Origin: Faecalibacterium longum CLA-AA-H243 | Lineage (GTDB): Bacteria > Bacillota > Clostridia > Oscillospirales > Ruminococcaceae | DNA length: 64,000 nt | Assembly: GCF_020687245.1 (NCBI RefSeq) | Contig: NZ_JAJEQG010000003.1 | Span: 124,001-188,000, forward strand | Reading direction: 5' to 3' | Shown here: positions 58,057 to 64,000 of the stretch, piece after piece | Numbering within the stretch: position 1 is the first letter of the stretch | Layout: each line of letters starts with the position of its first letter | Notes under the pieces: model-generated | Databases searched by the model: none | The model's input: only the letters and a program-made list of their open reading frames with translations | What the model was told of the DNA's origin: nothing | Made by a program: the position numbers and the translations under genes

Positions 58057-59460
58057 GTGGAAAACAAGCAGTCCTTATCCTCTCCCGCCGGTGAGCGGGA
58101 AAACATCATGGGTACCATGGACATCAACCCTCTGCTCATCAAGCTCAGTGTGCCGATGATGGTATCCATGCTGGTGCAGGCCCTCTACAACGTGGTGGAC
58201 TCGATTTTCGTGTCCCACGTCAGCGAGAGCGCCCTGACCGCCGTTTCGCTGGCGTTCTCTTTGCAGAACGTCATGATCGCCGTGGGCGTCGGCACCGGCG
58301 TGGGCGTCAACGCCCTGCTGTCCAAGAGCCTCGGCGAAAAGAACCAGGAACGGGCCAATAAGACCGCCGAGAACGGCATCTTCCTGTCCCTGTGCAGCTA
58401 CGCCGTCTTCCTCGTCATCGGCCTCACCTGTATGAAACCCTACTTCTACGCACAGACTTCGGACATGGACATCGCCCGGCAGGGCATCCAGTATCTGCAG
58501 CTCTGCTGCGTGCTCAGCCTCGGCCTCTTTACCCAGACCATGGGCGAGAAGCTGCTGGCCGCCACCGGCCGCACCCATCTGAGCATGATAAGCCAGCTGG
58601 TGGGCGCTGTCGTGAACATCGTTCTCGACCCCATCTTCATCTTCGGCTACTGCGGCGAGGCCCTGTCCGGCACCACCGGCGCTGCCGCGGCCACCGTCAT
58701 CGGCCAGTTCTGCGGCGCGGGCATGACGCTGTACTTCAACCTCAATAAGAACCCCGACATCCAGATCAGCTTCCGGGGCTTCCGGCCCAGCGCAAAGGCC
58801 ATCGGCCGCATCTACACCGTCGGCCTGCCCAGCATCGCCATGCAGTGCGTGGGCAGCGTGATGACCTTCTTCATGAACCAGATCCTGATGGCCTTCTCGG
58901 CCACGGCTGTCGCCGTCTTCGGCGTCTACTTCAAGCTGCAGAGCTTCGTGTTCATGCCCATCTTCGGCATGAACAACGGTATGGTCCCCATCATCAGCTA
59001 CAACTACGGCGCACGGAAGCCAGAGCGGGTCAAAAAGACCATCCGCCTCTCAGTCTTCTACGCCGAGTGCATCATGCTGGTGGGCTTCTGCATCTTCCAG
59101 TTCCTGCCGGATAAGCTGCTGGGCCTCTTTGCCGCCAGCGACGCCATGCTGGCCATCGGCGTCCCGGCGCTGCGCATCATCTGCCCCCACTTCCTGCTGG
59201 CGGGCGCCGGCATCGTGCTGAGCTCGGTGTTCCAGGCGCTGGGCAACGGCGTGTTCAGCCTGACCGTCTCCATCTGCCGTCAGCTGGTGGTGCTCATCCC
59301 CGCTGCATGGCTGCTGAGCCGCACCGGCGAGGTGAACATGGTCTGGTGGGCCTTCATCATCGCGGAGGTGGTCAGCCTTGCGCTGAGCCTCGTTTTCATG
59401 GCCCGCATCAACCGTACCGTCATCGTCCCGCTCTCCGAAAAGCAGGACGCGGCCGTATAA
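58057..59460 (+). CDS. MATE-family efflux transporter
   Basis: 467 residues, about 12 membrane segments, two MatE halves (LLIKLSVPMMVSMLVQALYNVVDSIFVSHVSESALTAVSLAF, and YTVGLPSIAMQCVGSVMTFFMNQIL). These export drugs or metabolites with Na+ or H+. I choose the GTG at 58057, which has AAGGAG six bases ahead; the first ATG with a possible site is 17 codons later and would drop only the polar lead. A DUF308 gene follows after 21 bases. Confidence 0.9.
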   Translation: MENKQSLSSPAGERENIMGTMDINPLLIKLSVPMMVSMLVQALYNVVDSIFVSHVSESALTAVSLAFSLQNVMIAVGVGTGVGVNALLSKSLGEKNQERANKTAENGIFLSLCSYAVFLVIGLTCMKPYFYAQTSDMDIARQGIQYLQLCCVLSLGLFTQTMGEKLLAATGRTHLSMISQLVGAVVNIVLDPIFIFGYCGEALSGTTGAAAATVIGQFCGAGMTLYFNLNKNPDIQISFRGFRPSAKAIGRIYTVGLPSIAMQCVGSVMTFFMNQILMAFSATAVAVFGVYFKLQSFVFMPIFGMNNGMVPIISYNYGARKPERVKKTIRLSVFYAECIMLVGFCIFQFLPDKLLGLFAASDAMLAIGVPALRIICPHFLLAGAGIVLSSVFQALGNGVFSLTVSICRQLVVLIPAAWLLSRTGEVNMVWWAFIIAEVVSLALSLVFMARINRTVIVPLSEKQDAAV

Positions 59461-59481
59461 CCTGAAAGGAACGTGAACTCT

Positions 59482-60183
59482 ATGGCAAAAAAGCTGAAGT
59501 GGAACCTTATCCTCATGAGCCTGCTCTATCTGGCGCTGGGCATCTTCCTGCTGATGGTGCCTGGCACGGCCCTCAACGTGGTCTGCTACGCGCTGGGCGG
59601 CGTGGTGCTGGCCTGCGCGGCAGTGCAGCTGGTGCGGTATTTTGTCGTAGAGCGTGGCGTGTTCCAGAGCCAGCTCACCCTCATCTCGGGGCTTGTCTGT
59701 CTGGCGCTGGGCGCATTCCTCATCATCCGCAGCGATGTGGTGGTGCGGGTGCTGCCCATCGTGTTCGGCCTGTTCGTCATCTTTGACAGTCTGGGCCGCA
59801 TCCAGAACGCTCTCGAGCTGCGCCGGTGCGAGTATTCGAGCTGGAAGGTCTTTCTGCTGCTGGCCGTGCTCAGCGTCGTGCTGGGCATCGTGATGGTGGT
59901 GGACCCCTTCGGCACCATGGAGACGCTGGTGATGGCCATCGGCCTCATCCTCATCCTGGAAGGCGCACTGAACCTGCTGAGCGCCCTGTACACCATGCTG
60001 GCCGTCCGGCGCTTTATAAAGCTGCATCCGGAGACCCAGTCCATGCTGGAAGCCATTACCGGCCAAGATCTGAACGGCGACGGCGTCATCGCCCCGGATG
60101 TCTCCCACGCAGATGTGGAGTCTACCGCTGTGGAGCTCGACTATGTGGATGAGAGCGCCGAGGTGGAGCAGGAGAACAAATAA
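59482..60183 (+). CDS. DUF308 (HdeD-like) membrane protein
   Basis: 233 residues with six membrane segments in three DUF308-type hairpins (LLYLALGIFLLMVPGTALNVV, SGLVCLALGAFLIIRSD, LAVLSVVLGIVMVVDPF) and an acidic cytoplasmic tail with DLNGDGVIAPD. In other bacteria HdeD-type proteins aid acid stress resistance; here the role is open. The ATG at 59482 is preferred to the GTG nine bases earlier, which touches the AAAGGA site. Co-transcribed with the MATE gene. Confidence 0.85.
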   Translation: MAKKLKWNLILMSLLYLALGIFLLMVPGTALNVVCYALGGVVLACAAVQLVRYFVVERGVFQSQLTLISGLVCLALGAFLIIRSDVVVRVLPIVFGLFVIFDSLGRIQNALELRRCEYSSWKVFLLLAVLSVVLGIVMVVDPFGTMETLVMAIGLILILEGALNLLSALYTMLAVRRFIKLHPETQSMLEAITGQDLNGDGVIAPDVSHADVESTAVELDYVDESAEVEQENK

Positions 60184-60287
60184 CTTTAGCGGGCTTGCCC
60201 TCTCCGTCTGCTCCCGATAGGCGAAGGCTAACCCTCTGCTGAAAAACGAAACCCAAAATCAATTCAACATAAAGGATAAAAAGAGTT

Positions 60288-61697
60288 ATGGAAAAGTACG
60301 ATCTCATCATCGTTGGTGCCGGTCCTGCCGGCATCTTCACCGCTGTGGAGCTGCTGCGCCACGGCAGCAAGAAGCACATCCTGCTGGTGGAAAAAGGCAA
60401 GCCGGTGGAAAAGCGCCACTGCCCCAAGGCCGAGATCGGCCACTGCGTCAACTGCCGCCCCACCTGCGCCATCACCACCGGCTTCTCCGGTGCAGGCGCC
60501 TTCTCCGACGGCAAGCTGAGCCTCTCCTATGAGGTCGGCGGCGACCTGCCCAGCCTCATCGGCGAAGAGTTTGCACAGGAGCTCATCGACTACACCGACA
60601 AGATCTACCTCGAGTTCGGCGCTGACCCCCATGTGGAGGGCATCTACACCGGCGAGGACATCAAGGAGATCCGCAAGAACGCCATCCACGCCGGTCTGAA
60701 GCTGGTGGACTGCCCCATCCGCCACCTCGGCACCGAGAAGGCACAGCAGCTCTATCTCGCCATCCAGAACTATCTGGCTGACAACGGCGTGGAGATGCTC
60801 TTCTCCACCGAGTGCGAGAACATCATCCTCGAAGACGAGGAGTGCAAGGGCGTGCTGCTGCGTCAGGGCAACGGGGAGCCCCGCGCCGTCTACGGCGACA
60901 CCGTGGTCATCGGCACCGGCCGCCGCGGCGCAGACTGGCTTGAGAAAATTTGTGCAGAGCACCATATCGCCCACAAGCCTGGCACCGTGGACATCGGTGT
61001 CCGCGTCGAGTGCCGCAACGAGGTCATGGAAAAGGTGAACAAGGTACTGTATGAGTCCAAGCTCATCGGCTACCCGAAGCCCTGGAAGAACAAGGTCCGC
61101 ACCTTCTGCCAGAACCCCGGCGGCTTCGTGGCACAGGAGAACTATGACAACGACCTGGCCGTGGTCAATGGCCACAGCTTCAAGGAGAAGAAGAGCGAGA
61201 ACACCAACCTCGCCATCCTCGTCTCCCACAACTTCACCGAACCCTTCAACCAGCCCATCGCCTACGCCCAGAAGGTGGGCGAGCTGACCAATATGCTGGG
61301 CGCAGGCCACATCATGGTGCAGCGCTACGGCGACATCCTCGACGGCAAGCGCACCTGGGCGAAGGAGCTGGCCCAGTCCAACGTCAAGCCCACCCTGAAG
61401 GACGCCGTGGCCGGCGACATCACCGCCGCCATGCCCTACCGCGCCATGACCAACATCATCGAGTTCATCAAGATGCTGGACATGGTCGTCCCCGGCTTCG
61501 CCGCCAACGAGACCCTGCTGTACAGCCCTGAGCTGAAGTTCTACTCCAACAAGGTCAAGATGGACTCGAACCTCGACACCAACATCAAGGGCCTGCACTG
61601 CCTCGGCGACTCTTCCGGCTGGACCCGCGGCCTGATGATGGCCTCCGTCATGGGCGTGCTGATGGGCCGCAAGCTGACTGAGAAGGAAGGCTGCTGA
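60288..61697 (+). CDS. FAD-dependent oxidoreductase, COG2509 type
   Basis: 469 residues. YDLIIVGAGPAGIFTAVEL is the FAD Rossmann start; EKRHCPKAEIGHCVNCRPTCAITTGFSGAGAFSDGKL is a Cys-rich segment typical of this uncharacterised dehydrogenase family, and GLHCLGDSSGWTRGLMMASVMG is the C-terminal FAD loop. Four cysteines in CPKAEIGHCVNCRPTC could hold a metal or redox centre. Ribosome site AAGGA is somewhat distant. Physiological substrate unknown. Confidence 0.88.
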   Translation: MEKYDLIIVGAGPAGIFTAVELLRHGSKKHILLVEKGKPVEKRHCPKAEIGHCVNCRPTCAITTGFSGAGAFSDGKLSLSYEVGGDLPSLIGEEFAQELIDYTDKIYLEFGADPHVEGIYTGEDIKEIRKNAIHAGLKLVDCPIRHLGTEKAQQLYLAIQNYLADNGVEMLFSTECENIILEDEECKGVLLRQGNGEPRAVYGDTVVIGTGRRGADWLEKICAEHHIAHKPGTVDIGVRVECRNEVMEKVNKVLYESKLIGYPKPWKNKVRTFCQNPGGFVAQENYDNDLAVVNGHSFKEKKSENTNLAILVSHNFTEPFNQPIAYAQKVGELTNMLGAGHIMVQRYGDILDGKRTWAKELAQSNVKPTLKDAVAGDITAAMPYRAMTNIIEFIKMLDMVVPGFAANETLLYSPELKFYSNKVKMDSNLDTNIKGLHCLGDSSGWTRGLMMASVMGVLMGRKLTEKEGC

Positions 61698-61742
61698 AAC
61701 ACCTTTCTGCACTAAGCTGCGCTGAATATTTGGTTCCCGATA

Positions 61743-61773
61743 CCTCTCCGCACTCCGCGGAGGGGCATTTTTT
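61743..61773 (+). terminator. Terminator after the FAD protein gene
   Basis: CTCCG/CGGAG stem region followed by TTTTTT. Confidence 0.6.
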
Positions 61774-61861
61774 GCGCTTCCTGCGGCAAAACCGTGCAGG
61801 ATGCAAAAATCGGCAGAAAAAGTCAATTTTCGTCAACTCTGAAAATTTATGGAAATTTGAA

Positions 61862-61890
61862 TTGATTTTCCTCGTTAAAACTGCTACAAT
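61862..61890 (+). promoter_or_regulatory. Promoter of the RpiR-type regulator
   Basis: TTGATT (61862-61867), 17 bases, TACAAT (61885-61890). Confidence 0.6.
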
Positions 61891-61948
61891 CTCAAGTAGA
61901 ACTCAAGAAGAAATTGTGTCTTGCGCATAATGCGAGGAGGGATCACTT

Positions 61949-62746
61949 ATGTGCGAAGCCCCCGGAAGCGTAGTAACGCTGCTATGTTCCGGCATCCAGC
62001 TTTACAGCGCCGAGAGGCGCATTGCGGACTGCATCCTTGCAGATGTAAAGCGGGCGTCGATGTGTACGTCAGCAGAACTGGCCCGGCTGAGCTGTTCGTC
62101 CGAGGCCACCGTCACCCGGCTGTGCCACAAACTGGGATTCGAGAACTACCGCAAATTCCAGCTGGCGCTGGCACGGGACGCCATGGAGCAGCAAGAAGCC
62201 CAGCGTATGCGGGACGAAGGGCAGGACGAGCTGCATCAGGCACTTCTGAACATTCTGGCAAACCGCGAAGAGGAGCTGCGGGCCACCATTCAGGCCATTG
62301 ATACCCGCCAGCTGCGGCAGATACTCTCTCTTCTGCGCAGCTGCGAGGTCATGGAGGTGGTCTCTGAGGGCGGCGGCCTGCCGGTGGCCTTCGATGCCTC
62401 CATCCGGTTCAGCCACCTGGGCAAGCGGTGCGTTTCCAGCGCAGTCCACGAGAAGAACCTTGCCTTTGCTCAGACGCTGACACCCAAAGACATCCTCATC
62501 GTGCTCTCGGCCTCCGGGCAGAGCGCCAGGCTGGAAGAGGTGTCCGCTGTCGCCAAAGGGCGGAATGTACCGGTGCTGGTCATCACCTGTGACAGCCACG
62601 GCCCGCTGGCCCAGCTGGCCGACTATGTGATGACGGCTTCCAACCGCGAACAGCGGCTCATCGAGGGCAGCCATGCGGCATCGCTGCTCTCGCCAAACGT
62701 CCTTATCGAGGTGCTTTACTACCTGCTGCGGATGGAAAATCTGTAA
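61949..62746 (+). CDS. RpiR/MurR-family regulator (HTH plus SIS domain)
   Basis: 265 residues. HTH_6 domain at 15-80 (YSAERRIADCILADVK, CTSAELARLSCSSEATVTRLCHKLGFENYRKFQLAL) and a SIS sugar-phosphate-binding domain at about 125-255 (VSEGGGLPVAFDASIRFSHLGKRC, DILIVLSASGQSARLEEVSAVAKGRNVPVLVITC). Such proteins respond to sugar phosphates such as MurNAc-6-P or ribose-5-P. GAGGAGGG before the ATG. No sugar-phosphate gene is adjacent; the target is unknown. Confidence 0.92.
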   Translation: MCEAPGSVVTLLCSGIQLYSAERRIADCILADVKRASMCTSAELARLSCSSEATVTRLCHKLGFENYRKFQLALARDAMEQQEAQRMRDEGQDELHQALLNILANREEELRATIQAIDTRQLRQILSLLRSCEVMEVVSEGGGLPVAFDASIRFSHLGKRCVSSAVHEKNLAFAQTLTPKDILIVLSASGQSARLEEVSAVAKGRNVPVLVITCDSHGPLAQLADYVMTASNREQRLIEGSHAASLLSPNVLIEVLYYLLRMENL

Positions 62747-62787
62747 AAAACAAACGCTGGCACGTTCGTGCCAGCGTTTGTTTTTAT
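62747..62787. terminator. Bidirectional terminator between the RpiR and AAA genes
   Basis: AAACAAACGCTGGCACG pairs with CGTGCCAGCGTTTGTTT, a long stem with A/T tails at both ends; convergent genes share it. Confidence 0.85.
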
Positions 62788-64000
62788 CATTGGAGTTCTA
62801 GATCACTGGGCAGGATGACATCCAACTCCGCCGCAGGCTCTGCCACGAGGCGGCGGCTCTGGTTGAAGATGGCCTTTTCCAGCGTGTTGCGGGCGAGACG
62901 TCCGTTGCCCGCCGTGCGGGCGTCCTCTGCCTGGCGGCGCTCGTAGTAGCCCCGCAGCGGTTCCGTGCAGCTCTCGGCCAGCCTGTAGCCCTTGCCCCTC
63001 GCCAGCACATTCGTGATGTCCAGCAGCTCATCGGCAGTGTAGTCCGGGAACTCTATCTTGTTCGGGAAGCGGCTGGCAAGGCCGCTGTTGGCGGTCAGGA
63101 ACGTCTCCATCTCCCCGGTGTAGCCCGCAAGGATGACCACCAGCTCGTCGCGGTGGTCTTCCATCCCCTTCACCAGCGTGTCGATGGCCTCAAGGCCGAA
63201 GCTGTCCTGCTCGCCCCGATAGAGGCTGTAGGCCTCGTCGATGAAAAGGACGCCGCCCAGCGCGCTCTGGATGACGCTGTTGGTCAGGGGGGCGGTGTGG
63301 CCGGTGTAGCGGCCCACGAGGTCTCCCCGGCTCACCTCCACCAGCTGCCCGCCCTTGAGGGCGCCGATGGCCTTGAGGTATTTTGCCACGAGCCGGGCGA
63401 TGGTGGTCTTGCCGGTGCCGGGGTTGCCGGTGAAGATCATGTGCATCGAGAGGCTGGCGGTCTTGAGGCCCGCCGCCGCACGGCGCTGCTGCACCTGAAT
63501 GTTATCGGCAAGACCGAAGACGTATTCCTTCACCGGTGCAAGACCCACGAGGTCGTTCAGCTCTTTCCTGATTTCTTCCACTGCGCCGGTATAGGCGGCG
63601 GGCAGTAGGTCGAAGAGCTTCTGGGGTCCGGCGTCGTTGAGGGCAAAGTCGAGGCCGTCCTCCCGGGCAGTCAGTGTAATCGTTCCGGTAAGCGTGGCAT
63701 CTGTTTGCAGACAATATTCGCTCAGAGCGCGGAATATCTTATCGCAGCAGGCCGAAAGCCCCGCCGCACCCTGCTTCGGGCTGCACTGGGCCGCCACATA
63801 GTCCCGCACATCCGCGCCCGCCGACAGGGTCAGGCCGAGGCGGGTCTTCACTTTTGCGGCCAGCGCGTTGAGCTGCTGGGCTGCCAGCGCGGCGAGAGCT
63901 TCCCGCGCAAAGGCGCTGGTCTCACAGACATCGCCCAGCGCCGAGACGAAGGCCGCACCGAACTTATCGGCCAGCGCCTCCCGGCCCTTCTGGGAGAAGA
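62787..64000 (-). CDS. Double AAA+ ATPase, C-terminal part (CbxX/CfxQ/SpoVK type)
   Basis: The frame is open to the right window edge, so the N-terminus is missing; about 404 codons are seen. Near the edge a helical segment (LNALAAKVKTRLGLTLSAGADVRDYVA...SACCDKIFRALSEYCLQ) resembles the C-terminal small domain of a Clp/AAA module. A CbxX/CfxQ-type AAA domain follows: ELNDLVGLAPVKEYV, Walker A FTGNPGTGKTT, Walker B GVLFIDEAYSLYRGE, and GYTGEMETFL. These proteins work as remodelling ATPases, for example rubisco activase and SpoVK. The substrate is not indicated by the neighbours. A start at 63851 (GTG) lacks a ribosome site and is rejected. Confidence 0.8.
   Translation of the reverse strand, partial: FSQKGREALADKFGAAFVSALGDVCETSAFAREALAALAAQQLNALAAKVKTRLGLTLSAGADVRDYVAAQCSPKQGAAGLSACCDKIFRALSEYCLQTDATLTGTITLTAREDGLDFALNDAGPQKLFDLLPAAYTGAVEEIRKELNDLVGLAPVKEYVFGLADNIQVQQRRAAAGLKTASLSMHMIFTGNPGTGKTTIARLVAKYLKAIGALKGGQLVEVSRGDLVGRYTGHTAPLTNSVIQSALGGVLFIDEAYSLYRGEQDSFGLEAIDTLVKGMEDHRDELVVILAGYTGEMETFLTANSGLASRFPNKIEFPDYTADELLDITNVLARGKGYRLAESCTEPLRGYYERRQAEDARTAGNGRLARNTLEKAIFNQSRRLVAEPAAELDVILPSDLELQ

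Noticed and set aside
60264-61826. 520-codon minus-strand frame opposite the FAD protein
   Set aside because: Shadow of a conserved COG2509-type gene; no start site.

Overview
The window looks like chromosomal sequence from a GC-rich, Gram-positive gut Clostridium relative. Gene content (pyruvate phosphate dikinase, SpoIIE, AbrB, PTS Enzyme I/HPr, RpiR, LexA-like regulator), strong AGGAGG-type ribosome sites and consensus TTGACA/TATAAT promoters fit Oscillospiraceae, and the overall impression is Faecalibacterium or a close relative. The taxonomic call is inference; no rRNA gene is present to settle it.

Left edge to 12.4 kb: the 5' end of an HTH regulator and two very small minus-strand ORFs, then ppdK. 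Next comes a remnant of the Bacillus glmU-(prs-ctc)-pth-mfd neighbourhood: a free-standing GlmU acetyltransferase domain, pth, mfd and a foldase-like lipoprotein. Between 10.48 and 11.10 kb lies the most unusual structure of the window: a 46-residue membrane peptide gene with a sequestered ribosome site, facing two tandem copies of an antisense RNA gene. Each antisense copy has a perfect TTGACA-17-TATAAT promoter and a terminator shared with or copied from the peptide gene. I read it as a type I toxin-antitoxin locus. A further promoter-terminator unit and a lipoprotein gene follow.

12.4 to 26.6 kb: a GH2 glycosidase, an aminotransferase, a CDF metal exporter, ptsH-ptsI (with an intrinsic terminator between them), a DUF4830-type membrane protein with internal repeats, gltX, a SpoIIE-type phosphatase, a cytoplasmic pectinesterase with a small membrane protein behind it, and an AbrB-type regulator with an alpha/beta hydrolase.

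26.7 to 40.2 kb: a minus-strand group (oligosaccharide flippase, YgjP-like metallopeptidase, EamA transporter, secreted protein), a GHL10 lipoprotein-like hydrolase with a membrane partner, a CAT-anticodon tRNA, a hybrid sensor kinase, two tRNA-Ser genes, and a LexA-like repressor followed by a radical SAM / DUF4130 DNA-repair pair. Cyclophilin and a PatB/MalY C-S lyase follow.

40.4 to 49.6 kb: one long minus-strand operon that encodes every step from DAHP synthase to chorismate and on to prephenate, phenylpyruvate and 4-hydroxyphenylpyruvate. The order is pheA, aroB, aroC, an aroE-aroK fusion, aroQ, aroF, aroA, tyrA, then a WYL-domain regulator. Most junctions overlap or nearly touch, so translational coupling is likely.

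49.8 kb to the right edge: an alpha/beta hydrolase with a CitMHS transporter and a LysR regulator, a plsC group, a DUF624 protein with a degenerate C39-like protein and a cytidylate-kinase-like protein, a MATE exporter, a DUF308 membrane protein, a COG2509 FAD protein, an RpiR regulator, and the C-terminal part of a double AAA+ ATPase that runs off the window. No insertion sequence, prophage or CRISPR array was seen; two palindromic interspersed repeats were.
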